Shown in pieces: positions 37,343-46,492 of a stretch of 64,000 bases of DNA. Every line of letters starts with the position of its first letter. Positions within the stretch are counted from its first letter, which is position 1. The notes beneath the pieces are model-generated. The model did not search any database, had not been told where the DNA came from, and saw nothing but the letters and a program-made list of their open reading frames with translations. The DNA is from Lysinibacillus sphaericus. GTDB taxonomy: Bacteria > Bacillota > Bacilli > Bacillales_A > Planococcaceae. The translations under genes were made by a program, and so were the position numbers. Location of the stretch: assembly GCF_002982115.1 (NCBI RefSeq), contig NZ_CP019980.1, forward strand, positions 876,001 to 940,000, read 5' to 3'.

Positions 37343-39309
37343 TTCAATCATTAAATATCGACATTGAGACTTTTAGTAGCGTTGATATTAAAAAGGCGGG
37401 ATTGTACAAATATGTGCAATCCCCCGATTTTCAAATATTGCTTTTTGCGTACTCAGTGAACGGTCAACCTACACAGATTATTGATTTAGCACAGGGCGAA
37501 ATGATACCTCAAAACATTATTCAAGCTTTGGCTGATCCTTATGTAACAAAGCACGCTTATAACGCGGCCTTTGAATGGTATTCATTAAGTAAATTTTTTA
37601 AGACTCCTTTAGAACAATGGCGCTGTACGATGTTTCACGGCTTATATTGTGGATTTACAACCGGTCTTGGGCCAACAGCTGTTGCGCTAGGTTTACCTCA
37701 AGATAAAAGGAAAATGACTGCAGGTACAGCTCTTATTAAACTATTTTGCACACCGACAAAGCCGAACAAGAAGAATGGTGGTCGTACTCGCACGTTACCT
37801 CATCATGAGCCTGAAAAATGGTTGCTTTTTAAGGATTATTGCGTGCAAGACGTTGAAGTTGAGAAAGAAATTGCAAGGCGGCTATATCGTTTTCCAGTAC
37901 CGCAAGCTGAACAGCAGCTTTGGGAGCTAGATCAGCGAATAAATTTAAGAGGTGTAAAGATTGACCAAGAGCTAGTAGAAGGTGCTTTACATGTTGACGC
38001 CTTAACTACTGCAGTACTAACAATTGAAGCCTCAAATATCACAAAACTTGCGAATCCTAATAGTACTCAGCAACTTACTGTGTGGCTTGAAAGTAAGGGA
38101 ATTCAGGTTGAAAATCTTCAAAAAGAAACGGTTTCTAATTTAATAAATGAGTCAACCGGTGAGGTAAAACGAGTTTTAGAAATCCGGCAAGAACTTTCAA
38201 AAACAAGCGTAAAGAAATACCAAGCAATGATGGAAGCTGTGGGTGAAGATGGACGAGTAAGGGGCCTTTTACAACACTATGGTGCGAACCGGACAGGAAG
38301 ATGGGCCGGGCGATTAGTACAAGTGCAAAACCTACCTCGAAATTACCTTGATACATTGGGACTTGCTAGGGATTTAGTAAGTACCAAAAAGGTTGAAACA
38401 CTTAAATTCATTTATGGGAATGTACCTGATACTTTGTCTCAGCTTGTACGAACAGCATTTATACCAAGTAAGGGTAATACTTTGTTAATTTCAGATTTTA
38501 GTGCTATTGAGGCGCGTGTCATTGCCTGGCTAGCGGGTGAACAATGGCGCTTAGACGTGTTCAATACACACGGGAAGATTTACGAGGCCTCAGCCTCACA
38601 GATGTTTGGCGTTCCACTTGAACTGATTAAAAAGGGTAATCCAGAATACGAGTTACGACAAAAAGGGAAAGTGGCCGAACTTGCTTTAGGGTATCAAGGG
38701 GGATCCGGTGCGCTTATACAAATGGGAGCCTTAAATAACGGCTTATCAGAAGACGAGTTACCGGACATTGTAAGGCGCTGGCGGTCTTCAAATAAAAGAA
38801 TCGTAGATTTATGGTACTCATTAGAAAATGCGGCGCTTGCAGTATTACGAACAGGGCAACCAGTGGGCGTTAAAGGCTTACTATTCGCTAGGGAAAGCGA
38901 TATTCAAAACGGATTAGATTTCTTAACTGTCACACTACCAAGTGGCCGCAAATTGTACTACGCAAAACCTTTTCTTGCTGAAAATGATTTCGGTAAAGAA
39001 GCTATCCATTATTGGGGCATGGATCAAACAACTAAAAAGTGGAGCAAGGTTTCTACTTATGGGGGTAAATTAACCGAGAACATTGTCCAAGCCGTTGCTC
39101 GTGATTGTTTGGCCGAAACATTAAAACGTTTAGAAATTTCAGGTTATGAAACCGTGATGCACATTCATGACGAGGTTGTGCTTGATGTACCAGTGCATTT
39201 AGCTGATTTGGATAAAGTGGCGGCCATTATGGGCCATCCTATAGCCTGGGCGCCAGGATTGCCGTTAAATGCCGATGGCTTTATTTCGGCTTATTACATG
39301 AAAGATTAG
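37339..39309 (+). CDS. phage DNA polymerase, family A
   Basis: A 656-residue replicative polymerase with a 3'-5' exonuclease domain and no 5' nuclease. The exonuclease starts with D8 and E10 (NIDIETFSS). Polymerase motif A is around Asp386 (ISDFSAIEARVIAW), motif B is RQKGKVAELALGYQGG and motif C is HDE at 610-612 (HIHDEVVLDVP). All catalytic residues are present. It overlaps DUF2815 by 4 bp. Confidence 0.95.
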   Translation: MIQSLNIDIETFSSVDIKKAGLYKYVQSPDFQILLFAYSVNGQPTQIIDLAQGEMIPQNIIQALADPYVTKHAYNAAFEWYSLSKFFKTPLEQWRCTMFHGLYCGFTTGLGPTAVALGLPQDKRKMTAGTALIKLFCTPTKPNKKNGGRTRTLPHHEPEKWLLFKDYCVQDVEVEKEIARRLYRFPVPQAEQQLWELDQRINLRGVKIDQELVEGALHVDALTTAVLTIEASNITKLANPNSTQQLTVWLESKGIQVENLQKETVSNLINESTGEVKRVLEIRQELSKTSVKKYQAMMEAVGEDGRVRGLLQHYGANRTGRWAGRLVQVQNLPRNYLDTLGLARDLVSTKKVETLKFIYGNVPDTLSQLVRTAFIPSKGNTLLISDFSAIEARVIAWLAGEQWRLDVFNTHGKIYEASASQMFGVPLELIKKGNPEYELRQKGKVAELALGYQGGSGALIQMGALNNGLSEDELPDIVRRWRSSNKRIVDLWYSLENAALAVLRTGQPVGVKGLLFARESDIQNGLDFLTVTLPSGRKLYYAKPFLAENDFGKEAIHYWGMDQTTKKWSKVSTYGGKLTENIVQAVARDCLAETLKRLEISGYETVMHIHDEVVLDVPVHLADLDKVAAIMGHPIAWAPGLPLNADGFISAYYMKD

Positions 39310-39321
39310 GAGGGTAAAAGT

Positions 39322-39747
39322 ATGTCCTATGAGGATCATTTTAATTCTATTGTTAAAAAATTACGATCTGAGGCGCAAAGCATTAAAAGTAAATTAAGAG
39401 CGCAAAACATTGACCGTGATAAAGAATGGAAATTAGAAAATCAATTGGTCAAGCTTCAAAATACAATTGCTCAGTTTGACACCAAGAAAGTAAAACCTCG
39501 AAAACTTTCAAATGGATCTGTTGTAAATGTGTTTATTCTTGATGCTTTTTTAAAGAAATTAAAACAGTTTGACCATGAATTAGTTGAAACAAGTGATGGG
39601 CTAGAATTGCGATATTGGTCTAAAAAACATCCGGAGCATTCAAAAGGGAAAATGATATTTTACGCCCTGGATCGGTACTTACTCTTTGAAATTCCTTTCT
39701 TAGAAGAATCTTATAGAGTGGTAAAGCTTGAAAAGGCCCTGGCATAA
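39322..39747 (+). CDS. phage protein of unknown function, 141 residues
   Basis: It starts 12 bp after the polymerase with AGGAGGG upstream. The N-terminal half is a charged coiled-coil-like helix (IVKKLRSEAQSIKSKL...), the C-terminal half alpha/beta (LELRYWSKKHPEHSKGKMIF). I do not recognise it. Its place between polymerase and primase-helicase suggests a replication accessory role. Confidence 0.7.
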   Translation: MSYEDHFNSIVKKLRSEAQSIKSKLRAQNIDRDKEWKLENQLVKLQNTIAQFDTKKVKPRKLSNGSVVNVFILDAFLKKLKQFDHELVETSDGLELRYWSKKHPEHSKGKMIFYALDRYLLFEIPFLEESYRVVKLEKALA

Positions 39748-39753
39748 GGAAGG

Positions 39754-42180
39754 ATGAAAGCTGCTATGCAACATAATCGACAAATAACAATATCGGCAGC
39801 TGGGAGCAGGAAAGCGACTGTATGGCCTGCTCAAAAATTATATTGGTCTGAATTAGTTGAACGGTTACGTACACCAATCAGAGGCACAGAAGCATTAGAA
39901 GAATATCTGAAAATGCCTAAGTCGCAACAGGACGAACTTAAAGACGTCGGGGGCTTTGTTGCTGGTGAATTATTAAATAACAGACGTAAAGCCACAAACG
40001 TATTAAGCCGTGACATTTTAACACTCGATTTGGACAACATCCCGTCCAGTGGTACTCAAGATGTACTGAGAAGGTTGGAAGGTCTAGGGTGCGCTTATGT
40101 AACGTATAGCACACGTAAACATCATGAGAGCAAGCCGCGTTTACGTGTGCTTGTTCCTTTTAACCGGACCGTTACAGCAGATGAATACGAGCCCTTAGCG
40201 CGTAAAATGGCATCAATTATCGGGATTTCTTTCGCGGATCCTACAACATTTGAAGCTTCAAGGCTGATGTATTGGCCGAGTTGTTCAGCTGATAGTCAGT
40301 ATGTATTTCAGTTTGGCGATAAACCGTTTTTAGACGCTGACGGTGTGTTGGCTATGTACGGTGATTGGCGCAACATTCAGGAATGGCCGGAGGTACCAGG
40401 AGCAGGGCAAGCACATGTTCGTTTAGCAGCCAAGCAAGGGAATCCGTTAGATAAACGAGGAGTGATTGGGGCCTTTTGTCGCCAATACGATATACACGCG
40501 GCCATTGATACATTTTTACCTGGTGTCTATACGCCAACAGATGATGGTAGTGGCCGTTATACGTTTATTGAAGGATCAACCGTTGGTGGTGCTGTTATTT
40601 ATGAAGATGGGTTATTTCTTTACTCGCACCATGCAACTGATCCTTGTAGTGGGAAACTAGTAAATGCTTTTGATTTAGTGCGGTTGCATAAATACGGGGA
40701 TTTAGATGATGAAGCAAAGGCAGATACACCGGTAAATAAATTACCTTCATTCATGCAAATGAGTTCATTCGCTTTAAACGATGCTGGTGTGGCAGCCGTG
40801 ATGAACCAGGAACGTTATGAACGTGCAGTTGCAGACTTTGGCCAACCGGGGAATGTAGCAACGACAGGGGATGAAGTGAGTTGGATTCACAAATTAAAAT
40901 TGAATCCTGCTAATGGCCAGCCACAGCGAACAAGTGAAAATGTGCTAATTACTTTAGAAGGTGATACAAATTTACGTGGCCGGATCCGGTTAGATGAATT
41001 TGCAAATGCCATTGTCGGTTTTGCACCGATGCCCTGGGCGCCTCGTGATCAGGAACAAGGTTCTTTTCAATGGGGTGAAAATGATGATTTTGGCCTAGCA
41101 ATCTATTTAGAAAAAGTGCTAGGTTTTCAATCGAAAGACAAGATTAAGCCTGCATTAAATCAGTGTGCTGCACGTAACCGGTTTAATCCTGTTACAGAAT
41201 ACTTAAACAATGTTACCTGGGATGGTGTGAAACGATTAGAGACACTATTTATTGAATATCTTGGTGCAGCAGATACACCTTATGTGCGTGCTGTTACACG
41301 TAAATCATTTGTTGCTGCAGTATCAAGGGCAATGGTTCCAGGCTGTAAATATGACACAATGCCTGTATTAACAGGGGCTCAAGGTTTAGGTAAAACCACG
41401 TTAATACAGATGATGGGGAAAGCCTGGTTTACGAATAGTGTCGAAACTTTTGAAGGGAAAGAGGCTGCTGAATTGCTACAAGGCACGTGGATAGTTGAGA
41501 TTGGTGAAATGGGTGCCTATAATCGTTCAGATTTAAATACGATTAAGGGCTTCCTAAGTCGAACATTTGACCATTATCGTGCTGCTTATGCAGCGAAAAC
41601 AGAAAAGCATCCAAGGTGTTGCGTGTTCTTTGGTACCAGTAACCGAAGTGACTATTTAAAAGATGCAACCGGAGGCCGCCGTTTTTGGCCAGTTGATGTT
41701 GGTGTGCAGCATAACGTGAAAAGTGTGTTCCAACATTTAAGTAGTGAAGTGGATCAGTTATGGGCTGAGGCCGTGATGTATTGGCGGCTGGGCGAGTCGC
41801 TGATATTAACTGGCGAATTGTTAGAAGAAGCGCAACGTCAACAGGAGAGTCATTCAGAACAGGATCCACGTGAAAGTCTGATACGTGAATTTGTTGAGCG
41901 TAAAGTACCTTTAGACTGGCAGAAAAAAGATGTTAGCACAAGGAAAGCGTATTGGGGTGGCGAGTTCGGAAATCCGGAAGTTGTCACAGAAGAACGTGAT
42001 CGGATTTGTGCAGTAGAAATTTGGGTTGAATGTTTGCAGGGCGAGATCCGCAACATGAAGCGTACGGATTCAATAGCTATAAATGATGTAATCGGAAAAA
42101 TGGAAGGATGGGAAAAGCAAACAAACGCTTTTAGATTCGGCCCTTATGGAAAAGTGAAAGGCGGATTTATCAGAAATTAA
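39754..42180 (+). CDS. VapE-type primase-helicase
   Basis: An 808-residue protein. The N-terminal third looks like an archaeo-eukaryotic-type primase domain (DILTLDLDNIP, then PRLRVLVPF, FEASRLMYWPS). The C-terminal half is a superfamily 3 / virulence-associated E helicase with Walker A GAQGLGKTTL, Walker B IVEIGEMGAY and the sensor CCVFFGTSNRSDYL, GGRRFWPVDV. It should prime and unwind the phage origin. AAGGAAGG lies directly before the ATG at 39754, so the in-frame ATG at 39766 (12-nt spacing) is also possible. The candidate origin follows its stop. Confidence 0.9.
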   Translation: MKAAMQHNRQITISAAGSRKATVWPAQKLYWSELVERLRTPIRGTEALEEYLKMPKSQQDELKDVGGFVAGELLNNRRKATNVLSRDILTLDLDNIPSSGTQDVLRRLEGLGCAYVTYSTRKHHESKPRLRVLVPFNRTVTADEYEPLARKMASIIGISFADPTTFEASRLMYWPSCSADSQYVFQFGDKPFLDADGVLAMYGDWRNIQEWPEVPGAGQAHVRLAAKQGNPLDKRGVIGAFCRQYDIHAAIDTFLPGVYTPTDDGSGRYTFIEGSTVGGAVIYEDGLFLYSHHATDPCSGKLVNAFDLVRLHKYGDLDDEAKADTPVNKLPSFMQMSSFALNDAGVAAVMNQERYERAVADFGQPGNVATTGDEVSWIHKLKLNPANGQPQRTSENVLITLEGDTNLRGRIRLDEFANAIVGFAPMPWAPRDQEQGSFQWGENDDFGLAIYLEKVLGFQSKDKIKPALNQCAARNRFNPVTEYLNNVTWDGVKRLETLFIEYLGAADTPYVRAVTRKSFVAAVSRAMVPGCKYDTMPVLTGAQGLGKTTLIQMMGKAWFTNSVETFEGKEAAELLQGTWIVEIGEMGAYNRSDLNTIKGFLSRTFDHYRAAYAAKTEKHPRCCVFFGTSNRSDYLKDATGGRRFWPVDVGVQHNVKSVFQHLSSEVDQLWAEAVMYWRLGESLILTGELLEEAQRQQESHSEQDPRESLIREFVERKVPLDWQKKDVSTRKAYWGGEFGNPEVVTEERDRICAVEIWVECLQGEIRNMKRTDSIAINDVIGKMEGWEKQTNAFRFGPYGKVKGGFIRN

Positions 42181-42183
42181 AAT

Positions 42184-42472
42184 GTCAACCTTCCTTCGTT
42201 TTCAACGTCAACTTTGGCCTGTTTTGTCAACCTTCTAAAAAATGTAAAATGTCAACCTGTCAACCTCACAAAACATAGAAGGTTGACGGCAAAGTTGACG
42301 CTTGAAACCTTGTCATACCTACATTTATTTATATATGTCAACCTTGTCAACTTTAATATAAACAAATATATAAATTAGGCATATTAGGTGGATTAGGCGT
42401 ATATACGTTATGCCTAAATAGCCTAATTATATATATAGGTGAAAATAGCAAAAGAAAGTAGACAAGGTTGAC
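42184..42472. other. candidate phage replication origin with two iteron families
   Basis: Ten copies of GTCAACYT or its complement lie at 42184, 42207, 42226, 42251, 42259, 42280(-), 42292(-), 42337, 42346 and 42465(-). A second set is TTAGGY at 42375, 42384 and 42393 and its complement GCCTAA at 42412 and 42421, each 9 bp apart, facing each other across the palindrome CGTATATACG. The stretch is very AT-rich and has no gene. Placement right after the primase-helicase fits an origin. Confidence 0.65.
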
Positions 42473-42493
42473 AAAGAATTGGAGGCTACTATT

Positions 42494-42769
42494 TTGAGAG
42501 AAAGAGATATTGAAACTCATTTACGAAACGAGATAAAGAAAATCGGAGGAAAAGCTTATAAATGGGAATCACCAGGTAACGCAGGTGTGCCGGATAGGAT
42601 TATCTTTTTACCAAATGGCCAAGTGCATTTAGTAGAGTTGAAAGCGCCAGGTAAAAAACCAACAGCCTTACAACTTGCACAGCATCGAAAATTAGCATTA
42701 CTTGGCCATCAAGTTTATGTGTTAGACAGCAAAGAAGCTGTAAATGGATTTATTCAGGATGTGATGTAA
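42494..42769 (+). CDS. VRR-NUC domain nuclease
   Basis: A 91-residue stand-alone VRR-NUC nuclease: GVPDRIIFLPNG provides the PD, and HLVELKAPGKKPT the ExK of the PD-(D/E)xK fold; QLAQHRKLALLGHQVYVL follows. Such phage enzymes act on branched or replicating DNA, often next to the SNF2 helicase as here. TTG 42494 is the start, because GGAGG (42481-42485) lies 8 nt before it and the longer frame would start inside the ribosome site. The helicase starts 2 bp after its stop. Confidence 0.9.
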   Translation: MRERDIETHLRNEIKKIGGKAYKWESPGNAGVPDRIIFLPNGQVHLVELKAPGKKPTALQLAQHRKLALLGHQVYVLDSKEAVNGFIQDVM

Positions 42770-42771
42770 GC

Positions 42772-44148
42772 ATGACAAAGTTTGTGCCGCATAGTTACCA
42801 AAAGTATTGCATTAATCGAGTGCTAAATACGCCAGCACTTGGATTGCTTCTAGATATGGGATTAGGAAAAACAGTAATCACATTAACCGCAATTAACGAT
42901 TTAAAATATAACCGTTTTGCCGTACACAAAGTATTAGTTATTGCACCAAAAAAAGTTGCTGAAAGCACCTGGGCAAAAGAAGCCTCTAAATGGGATCATT
43001 TAAAGTTGCTGAGGATCTCAACAGTATTAGGAACTGCAGCAAAAAGAATAAGAGCATTAAATACACCGGCAGACATTTACATTATTAACCGTGAAAATAT
43101 TCCCTGGCTAGTAGATTACTATAGACAATCCTGGCCGTTTGACATGGTAGTGATAGACGAGTTTTCAAGTTTTAAAAATCATTCCTCAAAGCGATTTAAA
43201 GCATTAAAAAATGTACGGCCACACATTCAACGAATAGTAGGCCTAACAGGGACGCCAGCACCAAACGGCTTATTAGATATATGGGCGCAAATTTATTTAC
43301 TTGATGGGGGTCAACGTTTAGGGAAAAATATCACAGGTTTCCGTGAAAGATATTTTGAACCGGATCAACGTACAAGGGATCGAATATTCTCTTATGCGCC
43401 TAAAGCTGGCGGAGAAGATGCCATTCAAAATTTAATTGGGGATATATGTATTTCCATGAAAGCAGAGGATTATCTTGAATTACCGGACATTACCTACAAC
43501 ACGATACCGGTAATACTGGATAGCAAAGCAAAGAAAGCATATGAGAAATTAGAAAAGGAAATGTTACTTGAAATAGATGAATCAACAATTGATGCGGGAT
43601 CCGCAGCTGTTTTAACCAATAAGCTTCTTCAACTATGTAACGGTGCAGTTTATGACGAAGATAGAAAAACTGTTGATGTTCACGATTGCAAGATTGAAGC
43701 CTTTAATGAGCTTATCGAAGGATTAAACGGAAAGCCGGCACTTGTCTTTTATAACTTCCAACATGATAAAGAACGGATAATTAAAGCACTTGGCAAGACA
43801 AGTTTAAGAGTACGAGAATTGAAAACACCACAAGATGAAACAGATTGGAACAATCGTCAAATTGATATTTTACTGGCACATCCTGCATCTGCAGCATACG
43901 GCCTTAATTTACAGCAAGGCGGCAATCACGTTGTATGGTTCGGTCTTAATTGGAGCTTGGAATTGTACCAACAAGCAAATAAACGTTTACACCGACAAGG
44001 GCAAACAGAAAAAGTAATCATTCACCATTTAACAGTATCAGGTGGAGTTGACGAGGACGTTATTTCAGCATTATTAGATAAATCAAGTACACAAGACCAT
44101 CTAATGAATGCCTTAAAAGCAAGAATTGAGAAGGTAAAAGCAGCGTAA
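42772..44148 (+). CDS. SNF2-type DEAD/DEAH helicase
   Basis: A 458-residue superfamily 2 ATPase. Walker A LLLDMGLGKT (about 25-34), motif II VIDEFSSFKN, motif III GLTGTPAPNG, and the C-terminal motifs LLAHPASAAYGLNLQQGG and QANKRLHRQGQTEKV are present. It is the usual phage-encoded partner of the VRR-NUC nuclease. It probably remodels branched DNA or displaces proteins during phage replication. Confidence 0.93.
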   Translation: MTKFVPHSYQKYCINRVLNTPALGLLLDMGLGKTVITLTAINDLKYNRFAVHKVLVIAPKKVAESTWAKEASKWDHLKLLRISTVLGTAAKRIRALNTPADIYIINRENIPWLVDYYRQSWPFDMVVIDEFSSFKNHSSKRFKALKNVRPHIQRIVGLTGTPAPNGLLDIWAQIYLLDGGQRLGKNITGFRERYFEPDQRTRDRIFSYAPKAGGEDAIQNLIGDICISMKAEDYLELPDITYNTIPVILDSKAKKAYEKLEKEMLLEIDESTIDAGSAAVLTNKLLQLCNGAVYDEDRKTVDVHDCKIEAFNELIEGLNGKPALVFYNFQHDKERIIKALGKTSLRVRELKTPQDETDWNNRQIDILLAHPASAAYGLNLQQGGNHVVWFGLNWSLELYQQANKRLHRQGQTEKVIIHHLTVSGGVDEDVISALLDKSSTQDHLMNALKARIEKVKAA

Positions 44149-44161
44149 AGAGGTGGAAAAT

Positions 44162-44692
44162 GTGAAGCAATCAAAATTAATCGAAGAAGTTACACAAATA
44201 GCAACTTTGAAAGCCATTGAGGTGTTTAATGACCAAAAGGAACAGGCTATACAGAAAGAACAAAGTAAACGACTGCATAATACTAAATTACTTCTAAAAC
44301 ATTATCAGGAGTTTAAGTTATACGTTGAAAAGATTGATGAAGATGTAAAAGTGTCTATTCCAAGAGTATTAGTATCAGAAGGGAAAAACCTTATTGACCT
44401 GATTACATTTGGCGAAGACATTATTAGTTCAATCAAAGAAACATCGAAACGAACAATTGCAATGGTACAGTACATTGATAAAGCACTCGACACGCTAGAC
44501 TACATGTATAAGCAAGAAAACAACGTGAGGTATTTCAACATACTGAAAAAAAGATATGTAGATGGCCAAACAATTTCGTACCTGGCCGAATACTATCATA
44601 TGAATGACAGAAGTATTTACAAAGCATTAGAAAGCGCAACCGAGAGGTTATCTATTTTATTGTTCGGAGTGTACGGTATCAAAGTCGAGTAG
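44162..44692 (+). CDS. sigma-region-4-like late transcription regulator (ArpU type)
   Basis: A 176-residue, strongly helical protein ending in a sigma-4-like helix-turn-helix (KKRYVDGQTISYLAEY, DRSIYKALESATERLS). It lies last in the replication module, before the late genes, where ArpU-like activators of late transcription are found in Gram-positive phages. GTG 44162 is preferred to the in-frame GTG at 44153, which overlaps the AAAGAGG ribosome site. A terminator follows. Confidence 0.75.
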   Translation: MKQSKLIEEVTQIATLKAIEVFNDQKEQAIQKEQSKRLHNTKLLLKHYQEFKLYVEKIDEDVKVSIPRVLVSEGKNLIDLITFGEDIISSIKETSKRTIAMVQYIDKALDTLDYMYKQENNVRYFNILKKRYVDGQTISYLAEYYHMNDRSIYKALESATERLSILLFGVYGIKVE

Positions 44693-44756
44693 GGCAAAAA
44701 AAGGGCAACATAAAGGCAGTATTATCATGATAAGATGATAGTATCAACAGTTTTGT

Positions 44757-44789
44757 AAAAGTACCGATTTCCCTAAGTCGGTACTTTTT
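44757..44789 (+). terminator. rho-independent terminator before the defence cassette
   Basis: AAAAGTACCGA (44757-44767) pairs perfectly with TCGGTACTTTT (44778-44788) around a 10-nt loop, ending in T's. Confidence 0.9.
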
Positions 44790-44869
44790 ATTTACATTTA
44801 CTAAAGTGTATGATAAAATACGAACGTAAGTTCCCTAGTGCTATTGCTTTATTTTATCTTGGAGTCATG

Positions 44870-44875
44870 TATAAT
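44870..44875 (+). promoter_or_regulatory. candidate -10 for the kwaB-kwaA cassette
   Basis: TATAAT lies 39 bp before the GTG start and after the terminator at 44757-44789. TTGCTT at 44844-44849 is a possible -35, but the 20-bp spacing is long. An independent promoter is therefore likely but not certain. Confidence 0.45.
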
Positions 44876-44913
44876 TTTGTATAAAACTGTTGATAATTAG
44901 GGGATGATTACGA

Positions 44914-45834
44914 GTGGTTACTGTGACAGAATTACATGATTGGCTTCAAGATGCTGCAACAGAAAACGATATAAGATTATATTTTGTTAGAAAAAAAACA
45001 AATGGTGAGTATAATTCGTATTCTCCAAATATTAGTGAGGCCTTACATGATACTTTATTCTCAATTGCTTTTACTTCTATTCTTAGTATTAATGGTCTTG
45101 AACAGCGTCCGTTTAACCCAATTGGATCAATATCAGGCACTATCGAAACATATGATACTAATCAAGTACAAAATTTTGTACAAGTTTTAGAAAGTTTAAA
45201 TGAGCAAGTAGTCAGCAGAGAACAATTGCTTGCTGAAGATATAGCAAAACTAAATTTTTATTGCCTTAAAATAACTAACTCTGAAGAAGAATCTATGTAT
45301 CTGTTTAGAAGGGTTACGAAGTTTAATAAATTAACTAAAGGCAATGGATTTATGGGGCGATTTATTGAAGGTGGCTTTGAAAAGTTAGAGGGTAATCTAT
45401 TGGGAATGGATGATGCGATAGATATCATAGTGTTTAATCAGGAGATGTTTATACTTAATCATATCTCATTAGAGAGGATATTCTCAATCCATGAACAATA
45501 CTCCCAAAATGCTGAACAAGCATTACAGAGAATTGAGCAGTCAGGCAAAATTGAAAACTTTGAGAGCTTTAGAGAAGATTGTTTAAACGACAACAGAATA
45601 ACAAGAACTTTAACTAAAGTATTGGATACACAAGATGCACTGGATAATGTGTTTGCAAACTTTCAAAATGTTGTTGAAGTAGTGGATCTTTTCCAATTGC
45701 CAATAGAGTTAATAGAGGATAATGAAAAGATTTTATACCAAGAAAAATCTCAATTGTTGGATATAATAAGATTGATAAAAGATTCTTATTATCGAACACT
45801 GATTAACCAACGAGAGGGCGTAGACGATTTATAA
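44914..45834 (+). CDS. kwaB: KwaB-like (DUF4868) component of a Kiwa-type defence system
   Basis: A 306-residue soluble protein whose layout matches the DUF4868/KwaB family as I know it: an N-terminal beta-rich part (IRLYFVRKKTNGEY, KLNFYCLKIT, SMYLFRRVTKFNKLTKG), the central AIDIIVFNQEMFILNHISLERIF where a protein of this family typically has its IDxIxxxxxxxIxN pattern, and a helical C-terminus. In E. coli Kiwa, KwaB binds DNA and limits phage replication together with the membrane protein KwaA. The next gene here encodes a membrane protein of KwaA type. Low GC and private terminators mark this pair as cargo. GTG start with AGGGGA upstream. Confidence 0.75.
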   Translation: MVTVTELHDWLQDAATENDIRLYFVRKKTNGEYNSYSPNISEALHDTLFSIAFTSILSINGLEQRPFNPIGSISGTIETYDTNQVQNFVQVLESLNEQVVSREQLLAEDIAKLNFYCLKITNSEEESMYLFRRVTKFNKLTKGNGFMGRFIEGGFEKLEGNLLGMDDAIDIIVFNQEMFILNHISLERIFSIHEQYSQNAEQALQRIEQSGKIENFESFREDCLNDNRITRTLTKVLDTQDALDNVFANFQNVVEVVDLFQLPIELIEDNEKILYQEKSQLLDIIRLIKDSYYRTLINQREGVDDL

Positions 45835-45846
45835 AAAATAGGGGAG

Positions 45847-46410
45847 ATGCGTGTGTCGACAAGAATATACAGAATGCTATCGTATATCGCATCATATTTT
45901 CCATTGTATATTTTGCTTATTATTTCTAACTATAATGTTTTTTGGGGGGTAGATAAACTTAAACAAATAGCTAAATTTGAAAATAAACCTATTTCAATTT
46001 TTATTTTAGTTTTAGTTGTTTTAGTGTTAATCGCCTTTCTTTTTCAACTGTTGGTTAGCAAGATACTAAAAATAACGGAAAGACATAAATTTAAAACGAT
46101 GAAAAGGCATGATGATAAAATTCTTAATTATGTCGTAACCTATATTGTACCTATGCTATCCATTAATGTATCCAATACATCTACTTTAATTAGTAACCTG
46201 GGTCTCTTTGTACTTTTTGGATTTTTATACGTAAAAAACAGTTTAGTACATCTTAATCCTATGCTACTAATTTTTGGATATAATATTTATGTTGATGAGG
46301 ATGATGTAATAGTGATATCTAACCGTACACTTTATCAATTGAACAGTAATGCAGGAGAGAGAGTTCATGCTAGGCGTTTGAGTGAGAATATTTACTTGAT
46401 ACGGAAGTAG
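45847..46410 (+). CDS. kwaA: KwaA-like membrane protein of a Kiwa-type defence system
   Basis: A 187-residue integral membrane protein with four or five hydrophobic segments at about 10-28, 49-70, 94-108, 113-129 and 135-147, basic loops (ITERHKFKTMKRHD) and a short cytosolic beta tail. The pattern of YFPLYILLII, a Lys-rich loop, VTYIVPMLSINVSN, GLFVLFGFLYVKN and NPMLLIFGYNIY agrees with KwaA proteins as I recall them. KwaA is the membrane sensor of phage attack in Kiwa. GGGGAG touches the ATG at 45847, so the GTG at 45853 (6-nt spacing) may be the true start. It lies 12 bp after kwaB. Confidence 0.65.
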   Translation: MRVSTRIYRMLSYIASYFPLYILLIISNYNVFWGVDKLKQIAKFENKPISIFILVLVVLVLIAFLFQLLVSKILKITERHKFKTMKRHDDKILNYVVTYIVPMLSINVSNTSTLISNLGLFVLFGFLYVKNSLVHLNPMLLIFGYNIYVDEDDVIVISNRTLYQLNSNAGERVHARRLSENIYLIRK

Positions 46411-46433
46411 CATAAACAAAAAATAAATGTATT

Positions 46434-46466
46434 AAAGTCACACTCACCATGAGTCGTGACTTTTTA
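46434..46466 (+). terminator. rho-independent terminator closing the defence cassette
   Basis: AAAGTCAC (46434-46441) pairs with GTGACTTT (46456-46463), with an inner ACTC/GAGT stem, followed by T's. Confidence 0.85.
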
Positions 46467-46492
46467 TTATGCATAAGAAAGGATGTGACACG

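Noticed and set aside
42184..42472. CRISPR or terminator cluster
   Set aside because: The repeats are only 6-8 bp, occur in both orientations and are irregularly spaced for one family; the iteron-origin reading fits better.
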